The notes below the pieces were generated by a model, which worked only from the letters and a program-made list of their open reading frames with translations, was not told where the DNA came from and made no database searches. Below, piece by piece: positions 26,101 to 35,800 of a stretch of DNA of 64,000 nucleotides. Each line of letters begins with the position of its first letter. Position 1 is the first letter of the stretch. Made by a program: the position numbers and the translations under genes. This DNA is from Klebsormidium nitens (lineage: Eukaryota; Streptophyta; Klebsormidiophyceae; Klebsormidiales; Klebsormidiaceae), in contig DF237116.1 in the NCBI GenBank assembly GCA_000708835.1, positions 99,117-163,116 of the forward strand, written 5' to 3'.

Positions 26101-27959
26101 GCCAAGAAGCAAGCGGAAGAGGAGGAGCGGCAGCGGCGGAAGCGGTTCGAGGCGCACGCGGTCCGATTACGGGACGAAGCGAAGCGGTACCAGGAGCAAA
26201 AGGCGGCGCGCGAGAAGGCGAAGCTGGACGCGGAACGCAAGGCACGTGTCTTTTCGACCATTTTATTTCTGCTCGAAACCAGAATACCCTATGGGTTAAC
26301 CCTGTAGAAGAATTCGAGGAGATGTGTCTCATCCTACTTTTCCCAGCTACCAATGGGGACGAAAAGGTCATGCACGAAATGGCGAAGCCGGACGCTGAAC
26401 GCAAGGCACGTCGCTTGTTTTCGAAAGGATCTGCTGTTTGGATAGTCGCAATCAAAAATCTGTGACCGAGGTACGTTCCAAGTCGCCCCCTCTTGAAGAC
26501 GAGTAGCGAGCAAGGACTTTCTGGAGTGCGTCTGGGACAAGACTGACACTACACATCCCTTCCGCGTGGCTTAGTGTGCCGGCCTTGAAGACAAGGGAAA
26601 GCGATTTACCTTTGAATTTCGCAGTTCCTTTGCCGTGAACATGGGCCGAAGTACAAGTTACTAGAATCACTTGTTTTTGCAGTGTTTAAATCCATTTCCA
26701 TTTGAATCCTCTCGAGCTCGAATGCCCACACGTTCTTAGTCAAGCGCCGTCGTTAGGAACACCGTCTCAAACACAAAATGTTGTTGAGAACGAGCAGAAG
26801 ATCCCACGAGAACGAGGGCTGAATCAAGCGCCCTCCTAAGGATATGCAATCCTCTGATATGACAAGTCACTGAAGCAGATCCTTGCTTGATCCGCAGGCC
26901 CGAGAGGACAAGGTCCGGCAGGAGAAGGAGGCGACGGAACGCGAGCGGAAGCGGAGGGAGGCGGAAAAGGACAAAGTGCGCGCGTTCCGGGACGCGGAGC
27001 GCGAGAAGGAGGCGCGCAGGAAAGAAGAGGAGGCGCGAAAGGTGCGAGAACTGATGCTAGGAGAGTCGCATGAAACAACTTTCTGGCAGATTCTGTTACT
27101 GACGACAGAAGGTCTTGTGGTCTTTCTGGCTGGATGACGGCTGTCAATCCGAGAAAAGCTGCCTCCATGGTTGGAAACCCGTCAATCTGTGTGGTTGGAT
27201 GAAAGCTGGCAATTGCAATACTTTCTTTTATCGAGTCCGTTGTGACGTGGAGCGGTCAAGTTTCTTCTGGAGGGATGCGTATGGAGTCGAATGATAGGTC
27301 AATCCCTTAGTACTAAAGAGTGGTTTCGTCATTCCCAATGGGAAGGCCTGTGTCTCAGGGGAACCAGGTCCCTTTCAAAACTACTTGGGAAAATGCAATG
27401 TGTAACAAGCGTATATGCTAGGACCAGAGTCTTGGGGGGCCTACGCGCCAGGAACGAGTCGCCTCAATCAAGAGGGGCACACAACATGCTACGGACTGGC
27501 ATCCTTGCCTCCCCTGTTACCATCCTTCCTTATGCAGCCGCTTTAAATAGAGACAGATGGGAGATACCTGAGAATTGTATGCCGAAGCAAGGGCCGCCTG
27601 AAAAGCACCCCTCTCTATGTTCGATACATTACCCACGTTTTCTTGCAGCCTTTGACGATTATCTGAACTTCCTCTTCCCGCAGCTTCACGAGGAAGAACA
27701 CAAGCGGAAGGAAGCCCTAAAGAAGTACTTGGAAAAGCGAGGGACTCTTGGGAAGGACTCGTCCATGGCCGGGACACGGTCGCCGAGCATGGCGTCTCAA
27801 AAACCGGGCGGATATTCGCCTTTTAACACCGTAGGGCGGGAACGGGACGAGAGGGGTCCGAGAGCGAAGTGGGAACGGCTACCCCCACGGCGAGTGTCAG
27901 GGACGGGAAAGGCGGTGGATGATACGCTGAGCCGTCTTATAAATGATATACTGTACTGA
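17128..27959 (+). CDS. Large CH-like / HEAT-ARM / coiled-coil protein of unknown function
   Basis: Ten exons: 17128-18703, 19109-19185, 20212-20373, 21570-21760, 22241-22444, 22864-23917, 24591-25586, 26065-26241, 26898-27041 and 27684-27959 (TGA), 1618 residues. Residues 1-135 carry the pattern NWNKLSPALAALGVPL..LAGD, reminiscent of the CH-like domain of SPEF1/CLAMP. An acidic low-complexity linker follows. Residues about 320-790 are Ala/Leu-rich helical repeats of HEAT/ARM type (for example LAAMSLVTAVWARF, LQLAAHGALFRLLDGF, LSHVLTRHPTVPVGP). Then come a Pro/Ser-rich basic stretch, an Arg/Glu-rich region and a highly charged coiled coil (about 1420-1560: LAEEAAKKQAEEEERQRRK). Such a layout suggests a microtubule- or basal-body-type scaffold; this is inference and I do not recognise a named orthologue. 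Intron 8 needs a GC donor, intron 6 a GTTCGT donor. Three introns contain exon-derived repeats. Confidence 0.85.
19473..20211 (+). repeat. Four tandem decayed copies of exon 20212-20373, 183-186 bp apart
   Basis: Exon-start copies, each directly after a CAG, begin at 19473, 19657, 19840 and 20026; the functional exon begins at 20212. Spacings are 184, 183, 186 and 186 bp. The nearest copy matches the first 53 nt of the exon at 43 positions, the copy at 19657 at 38; those at 19473 and 19657 look like sisters. Homology extends into the intron parts, including the pyrimidine tract (CTTTTTCTGGCAG type). The intron is essentially built from these units. Confidence 0.92.
20802..21569 (+). repeat. 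Five decayed copies of exon 21570-21760 filling its upstream intron
   Basis: Copies of the exon start (encoding ALLFSFFEHFSRPDLHAS) follow acceptor-like AGs at 20802, 20900, 21092, 21241 and 21399; the real exon starts at 21570. Spacings are 98, 192, 149, 158 and 171 bp. The copy at 20900 follows the exon for about 90 nt at roughly 80% identity. All copies carry frame-breaking indels and none keeps the exon's 3' end and donor. Confidence 0.9.
24108..24372. repeat. AT-rich intronic element with repeated GGAATAT motifs
   Basis: The segment is far richer in A+T than its surroundings and repeats GGAATATGG/GGAATATT many times, with ATTCCA near the left side. It resembles the interiors of the two inverted-repeat elements at 16104 and 29203, but clear termini could not be defined. 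Confidence 0.4.
25249..25272 (+). repeat. Telomere-like (TAACCC) short tandem repeat inside coding sequence
   Basis: A short run of TAACCG then TAACCC units lies in frame inside the exon 24591-25586 and encodes an N/R/P-rich stretch (NRNPNPN). It may be an interstitial telomere-type insertion or simply low-complexity coding DNA. Confidence 0.6.
25578..25815 (+). repeat. Donor-side tandem duplication after exon 24591-25586
   Basis: The 17 nt GCGTTGCGGGTAAGTCG, spanning the exon end and its GTAAGT donor, recur exactly at 25578 and 25698, 120 bp apart. The following approximately 100 bp of intron also align between the two units (shared ACTTGAT and GTACATGCG/GTACGTGCG blocks). The second unit has a donor but only a few nt of exon, the mirror image of the acceptor-side relics. 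Confidence 0.85.
26375..26440 (+). repeat. Donor-side relic of exon 26065-26241
   Basis: 26392-26421 matches 26218-26247, the exon end plus donor region, at 28 of 30 positions (GAACGCAAGGCACGT shared), 174 bp downstream. Weaker similarity extends upstream to about 26347 and into the intron (TTTTCGA). This copy keeps the same GC donor context. Confidence 0.82.
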
Positions 27960-28675
27960 TAGGCTATTGGAAAATGCTGTACGCAATCACATCCAGGAAG
28001 TGAGCATTGAAAGCGACTCTATAAGTCTCTTACTGGAAAAGGACACAAGTGCTGCACATTTCGTGGCGCGTATGATGAACAGAAAGCGAGATATAGATAC
28101 GGATGAACGGAGAAGGACCTCGCATGGGTCCTCTGTGCATAAAAGAAAGACACTGGGATTGGTGGAAGCCGAATATACGTGGTCATGCAATATGGTTCTC
28201 CTGGCCGGCCCGTCGCACGTGCAGAGGACCTGCAGGGCCTCTTTTGGGGTCGGTCCACGGGCAAGGGCGACGGTGCGCTTATTACTGGAGTGCAAGTCAA
28301 TCGAGCGTGCACTGTCCTGTCGGATGAATGTCGAAGCAGTCTGTGGAAGAAACGCTTTCAGCAGGTCAGTGCAAGGACACACGCGGCCGCGCACACCTAC
28401 TATAAGCATTGCATGATCAGGCCGTGGATTGATCAGACTCCGCTTATAAGTTGCACCCGCAAATTGCACGATGTATTCCTCATTGCTAAAGAATATTTGG
28501 ACTCGGGACATTGAGTTGCCTCGATTGGTGATCGAGGACTTTGGGAGTCGAGCTCGCGTCGATCTGCTGCGATGTTAAAGAATTGTTGCGACCTTCAACC
28601 CCGTCGGGGCGTTAGGATATAAGACCGTGTTTTCGCGGCCAATTTTGGCATCCGGCACCTGGAGCTTTTGCAACT

Positions 28676-28729
28676 TGACCGAGTGGCAAGCGCGCTCGCC
28701 ATGAAATCAACAGGCCCTGGCTCGAATCC
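28676..28729 (+). other. tRNA-like A-box/B-box pair, possible SINE head
   Basis: TGACCGAGTGGC (28676-28687) resembles a Pol III A box and GGCTCGAATCC (28719-28729) a B box, at normal tRNA spacing, with Ser-type context. The arms do not fold into a good cloverleaf, so a degenerate tRNA-derived element is more likely than a functional tRNA. Confidence 0.35.
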
Positions 28730-29002
28730 GGAAACTTTGACATTTTGCTCTCATTTGCCCCATCCTTTTTGTGCCCTTTTTACGCTGACGTAGGACGACG
28801 TCACTAGTAGAGAACCGCGGTATCCACTGGTACCATACCTCGGGACAGCCTCCGGTCCCTGCTCGGATGCCCAGCTTCGGTCGGTACCGCAGTGCGCTGG
28901 ACCTTGAAAGGTTTCGTACCGTGTCAAACAAATCAAGCCCGTAGCCGTCCGATGACAGTTCTCGAGTCCCAATCTCACCGTCCGCCCGAGGTGTCCATGC
29001 AT

Positions 29003-29023
29003 GGCCTACGCCCACTTTAAGGC
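29003..29023. mobile_element. Solo copy of a MITE tip
   Basis: CCTACGCCCACTTTAAGG is shared with the right tip of the element at 6718-6871. I did not find a partner tip within several hundred bases on either side, so this is a truncated copy or a related element with a diverged other end. Confidence 0.5.
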
Positions 29024-29202
29024 GGCCCGGAGCCGGCCGGGTGGCATGCAGAGCATATCAGCAGGTCGGATACGTAAAAGAAGCCTGGGCTGTTCCTGCA
29101 GCTGCCCATCAGTTCTCCTGCATCAGTTCTCCTTAGTAAAGTTGCCGGCCGTCGGCCGACTGACACCTAGGCCCGATTATACACACGGCGCGTAGGTATG
29201 TG

Positions 29203-29524
29203 CCGTACGACCAAGGTATGATTCCGAATAAATAATTAATTATCTGCATTCGGAAAGTTGGATACTCCGGATAAGCATTCGGATTCTGCTTTTTCGGAAT
29301 CCGAATATAATTCCTAAATCTCATTCGGAAAGTGATTTCAAGGCCCTATGAGACCGCGGTACGTACCTTTTGCGGTTATAATGCTTTAGAACAGAGGTAC
29401 CGAGGTACCTCTCGGACGATTCCGATTTAGGGTCGGAAAGTGGAAAATAATACATGATTTGGGCTCGCATTTGCTAAAATGATTGCTTTTTTCGAGCATT
29501 CGGAATCATACCTTGGTCGTACGG
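29203..29524. mobile_element. MITE-like element with 27-bp perfect terminal inverted repeats
   Basis: 29203-29229 is the exact reverse complement of 29498-29524 (core CCAAGGTATGATTCCGAAT). The 322-bp element has no coding capacity, is AT-rich inside and repeats its own tip motif ATTCGGA several times. Its position just upstream of the dehydrogenase gene could place it in that promoter. Confidence 0.8.
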
Positions 29525-29640
29525 TACGTCGTATAGCATAAGTAGGCGGAGTCCGATATCCGGACCGTCGCGCGCCGCCGGCCCCGGCCGCACGCGGCTG
29601 GGACAAAGTGGCGGCGGGTTTCAGGGATTTACTTTCGGCT

Positions 29641-29650
29641 TTTAGGGTTT
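29641..29650 (+). promoter_or_regulatory. Telo-box in the dehydrogenase promoter or 5' UTR
   Basis: TTTAGGGTTT is the plant telo-box (AAACCCTAA) core, common near transcription starts of plant housekeeping genes. It is about 200 bp upstream of the chosen ATG. Confidence 0.5.
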
Positions 29651-29845
29651 GTCGATTGGAGCGACAGCTCGTTAGCATGGAGCTGTGGAGGAGCTCAGCT
29701 GTTGCACACAGCTCGCAACGCAATTCAGGGCGCCAGAGCTGCTTCAGGGCCTCTTCAAGTTCAGGCAGACGACGATTTCGCAGCAGTCTCCTACGAGCCT
29801 GAGAATCCTGCAAGGAAGGTTGGAGCAATCTTGGCAGCGAGCAGG

Positions 29846-32800
29846 ATGCTTCGCTCAGCTTGTAGTTTACTGCGCGGAGTTGTGTTGCGAGCGCAGCTCA
29901 ATGAAGAGAAGGTGGGATGGGGTTGGGCTGTAGGGGGCAATTGTGGCGATCTGACCGAGTTTGGCAGGGAGTTGGACCAACCTGCTATCGGAAAAAGGGC
30001 AGAAAGTAGGCATCTGCATGGGGTTGCATGGGTTTCTGGAAGCATGGGGGCTGGAGCACGCGGAGTTGATAGGAGGAGGAACTTTGGTAGCTCAACGGAA
30101 GCGGGTGGAGATGCAGATGGGGTGAAAGAAGGTGGCAGCACAACTCTGAAGGTGAGGCGTCCATCCGTAATTGGTTACATCATCGTATTGGCAGTTGAAG
30201 CCCGTTTAATACTTTTGAAAGGCATGCACAAGCTTGGAGACTAAGTGAACCTACCGGTCATGCTCAATGTATCCCGCCTGTTGCGGAGTCGCGTAATTCA
30301 GACTTGTGCTTTCAGGGATCAGCGTGGTTGCAGCCTTTCACGTGATTGTGTTTAGTTGCCATCTACAGCAAATTCAGAACATATCCTCAGAATCTATCGG
30401 CCAATCATTCTTTACAACCAATCAGCATACCACCGTGCATTCTCTTTTCTTTTCTCCTTTTCTCTTGTAAGGAGTCTGCCTGCAATCTACTTTTCAATAC
30501 TTGTGGCCTGAGACGTGTGTTGTCATACTGCTCTCACTATCTTGATTGAGATCTCCCAATCTTTTGCAATTTCAAAGCACACATTCAAACCTGTCTCAAG
30601 ACTTTGTTTTTGCTCTTTCAGCAAGCTTTCAAATTAGATAGCTTCCCTCCATCTCGATATCTTTTATGTGACTCCATATCTTCAATTGTGGTCGTTCGCT
30701 TTCCATGTGGAGTCCAAGGGCATTACAAAAGTCACATCCTCCTTGAGACCATCTGAGATTGACCCTGTTAGATTAGAAATAGATTGCTCTTGCAAAAGGG
30801 ATTTGCAGACACTCTGTGCTTCATAATGGTAGGAGGTTCCTTGTGTTTCACATGTTCAGGCACCCAAATAAGTTTCGTTTGGGTTCTGTAAGAGATGTGC
30901 CGCCTGTCTGAGGAGCTCGCCCGCCTTCTGCCTGCGCTTGTTTGAAGACTTTTCAGAAAAGCCATGCAACCATGAAATTGGGGCCAGTCCAGGAAGCCAG
31001 CTTTGAAGCCCGGCAGTTGGGTCACTTTTTGAGCCAGGGCTCATTCTTTCAATGAAATCTGGTACAAATTACTTGAATTAGGAAGGCGAACTGAGACCAG
31101 AAAAGGTTAGGGGCGCTCTCAGCTTATTGGCTTTCGCGTCAATGCCAGCCATCTGGTCAGCTCAGGTTAGGTGATGTGCCATGCTGTGCCAGTTTGAATT
31201 GAGGTTAAACTCTCGGTTCTCGGTTTTTAATCGGAATCCATTGAAACGGCAGGCCTGCTCACCCTTTCCGGTAGAAAATTTTCTCTTCGTGACTTTTTTT
31301 GCTGTCTACTAGTCCTGGGAAAGGAGCTGCCTAAAACACCTTTCCCACCACTTACCACGAAGATTGGCATGTCCTTCCACGGGGGTGTCGTCTGATTTTT
31401 ATATTTGTGCTGTGAGTGTGGAGCGTATACGATCAACATCAAACTTGCTTGAGGGGTTTTTGGGTAGGAACTTGCAGTCTGGCAGCTTCGTGATTTATGA
31501 CGGCTCCCAACTGAGGCCCATCTACAACGTTGACTCTGTGCATGACCTTGTGTGACCATCAATATTTGCGTGCTCCAGGCTTTCATCCCTACGTCGTATT
31601 TGAAGGGCCAGGATGGTTCTCTCCCCTTGGCAGCAGTGTCATTTTTTTCCGCCAGTTCTGTCTGAGGCCCGATTTTATTTACACCTTTGGCTCCTCTGTT
31701 GCAAGTCAATGCTGCCGGACTTGACCATCCTGTTTCAAATATGCCCATCCGTTCCCACAAGTCTGCCATCTAATCTGTCCTTTTGCTCTGCGCTGCCGAC
31801 CTAAGTTGGACTCGCCGTGCTAGTCTCGAGAGGGCCAAGGACGAACTGTGTCTTGGCAGCTTCGCCAGGCCGCATCCATTCTCATTTCGGAGGCCTTTCC
31901 CTACCTCAACATTTTTTTCTGCCAACCTGGTCACTTAGTTCAGTTGTTAATCCATTTTTGCGAATTGTCAGCTTCAGATGCGTGTCAACATGCACGTCTG
32001 CCAACGATTCAGTTGTCCTCCATGGTTGAAGCCATTCGGGCCAAACGCGGGCTCCACCGGCCCTTAAAGCAAATGCATGTTGCTGAAGAGCGGCAGCCCA
32101 ATCTCGCTCAAAAATCTCAGAGGTTCCACACATGCATTAGCACCGAACTGTCGCTCCTCAACATGTTTCCTATTTTTTGGAGAACGACTGTCGAGGCAAA
32201 AGCGCTGCCAAGGAAAAAGTTCTTTTCCGTCACTTCGTAAACGCAGGGGATGGGAACGTCCTCTAAAAGGTACATTGCTTGTGAAGTCTAATGCACGTAT
32301 GCTTGAGAATCAAGTTTGCCAGTAGGGGGCTTGGGCAAGGAGAAATTGCAGTCTGGCGGCTTCCGTCAGTCCTCCGCGTCCTCGGCGCGTTTTGAAGGCC
32401 TATTGTAACACTGGCTTAGCGCACTTCATTGTTGGACCGGCTCAATGTTCTGCGTGGTTTAGGCTTTTGTTTCTACGTTTCTTTGAGTGGGCCAGGACGC
32501 AACTCCCCTTGACATCCTTGTCAAGGCACCGGGGATCGAAATCGGAGGCCCGAACTGAAACGCTAATCCGCTCGAAAGTTAGAAAGTCTAGTTCGTTCGC
32601 AATCAACCCTCCATTCTCAGTCTGCTGATCTGTCCTCTCGGATCGCTCGTCGTTTCTTTCGCTGCTCCATTTTGCCGACCTTGTTGACCTTTTTCTATGG
32701 TTCGTCAAAAAGGGCGAGGACGGACTGTGCGGTGACAGCTCTGCCAAAAAGCCTTGGGTTCTGCGGAGGCCCTTTGATACTTAAAACCTATTGACTTTGC

Positions 32801-35800
32801 GGTCTGCCGACCTAGTCACTCACTCCGTATCTTGATTTGTCGGCTTGTGCTGGTCATCAACAGGCGGGTCTTCGGAGGACTTAGTCTTTCCTCGTTGGTT
32901 TCATCCGGTTTATCGCTCCGGTTTGCGATTTGTGACCCCTATATCAAGCGCGAGTTGCCGCGGTTTGTTGTATCACGGAAGTCTCTATCATTTGGTTTAG
33001 ACGACACTTCAAGTAAGCGATCGATAGGACAGGCCAAGTTGCCAAGTACGGGCACGCCAAGAATGTGCGTAGATTGGCATGAATGCTTGAACCCTTCTTT
33101 CAATTATGCTCCTTTTGCAGAACCTGGCTTCGCTGGCGCTTTGCTCGACAGCATGAGAATTGGCTTGCATGCTGAAAGCGAAGAGCGGCAAATGAGAGTC
33201 CTTCGAATCCTCCACAATTTTCACAGATGCACACCAACCGTATTGTCTCTTTTCAACTTCCTTTCTATTCTGCAAACCGACTGTCGAGGAAAAAGCGTTG
33301 GCAAGGAAAAGGCTCCTTCTCGTCACTTTGTAATGATTCGATACTTGAGCAGTTCAAGTAGGTTCGGTTGAGTATAGTTGGCTCCAAGGGGGCTTGGACA
33401 AGGACAAACGGTGCCGTCTGGCGGCTTCGCCAAAACGGCAGGCTCTAGGTTGGACGCCTTGTTGTGACGTTGATTTAGGCACGTCTCTGTTTGACTGCTC
33501 CAATGTTCGGCTTGCGGGAAGGCTTTGTTTCTACATCTCAGTTATAAGGCCAGGACGACGCTCCCCTTGGCACACTTGTCAACAACTGTGAGATTAGAGG
33601 CCCGAACTCGAAATGATGTTTCGCCCAACTAGTTCCAAAAACAAATCTTGCCCATACTTAACCATGCCGTCCAACTTTGCTCAACTTTCCTCTCGAGTTT
33701 GCTCACTGGTTTCTGTTGCTGCTCAATGTTGTCGACCTTTGTTGGATCTGCTCTGGTTTTAAAAATATAGGGCAATGACGAGTTGGGCCTTGACGGATTT
33801 GCCACGCTGATGGGCGGCTGAACTTCAAAGTCCCTTAAAGTTCATTATACATAGTTCTGCGGACCGCCGACCTGGTGAAACATCATGGCTAGCCATTTAT
33901 TACAGGTTGTCGGCTTCGTTGTAAGGTTCAGACTGCCTTCTGCGATTGGGTTCGTCTCCATCGGTCGGATCCTTCTTAATTGGTCCTTTGCAAATACGTG
34001 CCTAAATCCTGGCACGTCCTCTGATAACCTACCTTGTCATGCAATACATGCAACCATTAACTCGGAGGCCAAGCTCGATCGTCATTTTTCGCTCCAGCAA
34101 ACGGTGCATTCCCACGTATGGCCGGTTGAAAATTGAGCTGGTTTAAAGGGGCTTGGGCCAGGACAGACTGCAGTCTGGCGGCTTCGCCATACTCTGGAGC
34201 AACTGGATGCCCAATTGTGACGTTTGATTCGTAGACGTCATTAGGTGACGGCTTAATATTCCAGATCCCTGTAAGCCTTTGAAGGGCCAGGACGACGCTC
34301 CCCTTGACATCCTTGTCACCACGTCAAAGGTCGAGTTGGAGGCCCACACCCAGAATCAAAGGTCGCTCAAACAGTCTATATTTGTACAGTCTGTATTTGT
34401 AAGCATTCCGTCTCAAGCTAGCTCATCTTTCTCATCGAGATTGTTTTACTGTTCTGTCTCTGCTTACCTATGTTGGAGAGTTCTTCTGCTTTTGCAGAAG
34501 AGGGCAAGGACGAACTGTGCCTTGGAATCGTTGCCAAGGCATGCTAGGATCGTGGGATGCCCTTGGCCGATGTTTCGTGTCTTGGCTCTTGTCCGCGAAA
34601 CCTGTCCATGATTGCGACGGTCAAGAAACGCGTTGAACTCCGTTTTGCGGATCGTCGGTTTTGTTCTCAGAATGTGGTCTGCAATCGGATTGGTCTGCTC
34701 ATCGGATTCATCCTATGAATTGGAATCTTCATTGATCAAAACGCGCTGACACGAAGCGCCATTTGCAGTCGCCTTGCTGCTATACACAGAGAGCCCATTG
34801 GAAATTGTTAAAGTGACTAACGGCTTGAGCGAAGTGTTATTTACGGGCACGTCCAAGCTGATCGCAGCAACGCTGAATGTCATTTCCCTCATGTTTGCAG
34901 AATGTTGGCTTCCTCGGCCTTTGGCGCGATTCAGAAGGCGGATCAGCCCGCTAAGTTTTGGAGCGCGACAAAGAGTTTGACATTTCTGCATCTATCTAGA
35001 AGGTTTTGGGAACCTCCATAAACGCGAAGTTACTGTATAGTCTTTCCTCGAATCATACTTTCTTATGAGTGCAGAACGTCGGCTTCATCGGCCTTGGCAA
35101 TATGGGCGCCCGTATGGCGAGCAACCTGCTGAGCGCTGGATTCCGCTTGGTGGTTCACGACCGGAACGTTGCTGCTGTGGACGAGATGAAAGCGAAGGGC
35201 GCGCTGGAGGGACGGGATCCGGAGGAAGTCGCTTCGCAGTCAGATGTCGTTATCACCATGCTGCCGTCATCTCCAAACGTGAGTAGCTCCAACAGAGTAT
35301 TTTCGAGTTACTTGGTTTCTGCTGATTACCCATCCGGTCCGATGTCTAAGACCGGAAGTTGGAAGCAGTGGTCGACATGAAAGCGGAGGGCGGAGGGATC
35401 CAGAAGAAGTTCTTTTGCCCTCGGACGTCGTTACTACCATGGCTGCCGTCATTATCAGCCGTATGTAAACAGAGTTTCGTTCATGTGCTTTCGGGCTCGT
35501 TACATTGACTTGCTTTCGAAAGTTGACCGCCACGGCCATTAGAACCAAAGCGTGCGGTGCAGGAAGTTGTTATGAAAGATTGCTTTCAGCAGATTTTCGT
35601 CGTCACAAGGTTTTGGTGATCTGCAGATCTGAGTAACTTACGGCCTCACCCAGTGGTTCAAAACCAACGCCTCCGGTCAGAGCATCATTACCGTTGTCAA
35701 CCGCTCGTTAATCGTGGCCCGATTTCGTAACCACCCTCTTTAACCCCTCGTACAACCACCCGCTTTGAACGACAGGTAGATGACGTATTTTTGTGCCCAA

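Larger units (their letters stand above)
27960..29845. other. Intergenic region upstream of the dehydrogenase gene
   Basis: From about 27960 to 28510 several frames on both strands are open (the longest is 174 codons, minus strand, ATG at 28511), but none shows a recognisable domain or a codon pattern that singles it out. Further right lie a tRNA-like motif pair, a solo transposon tip, a MITE-like element and the 5' region of the dehydrogenase gene. Confidence 0.5.

Noticed and set aside
27987-28511. 174-codon minus-strand frame overlapping two plus-strand open frames
   Set aside because: ATG-started but without recognisable family or domain; three competing frames over the same bases argue for chance.
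28676-28729. Functional tRNA-Ser gene
   Set aside because: A/B-box-like motifs are present but anticodon and acceptor stems do not pair; kept only as a tRNA-like element.
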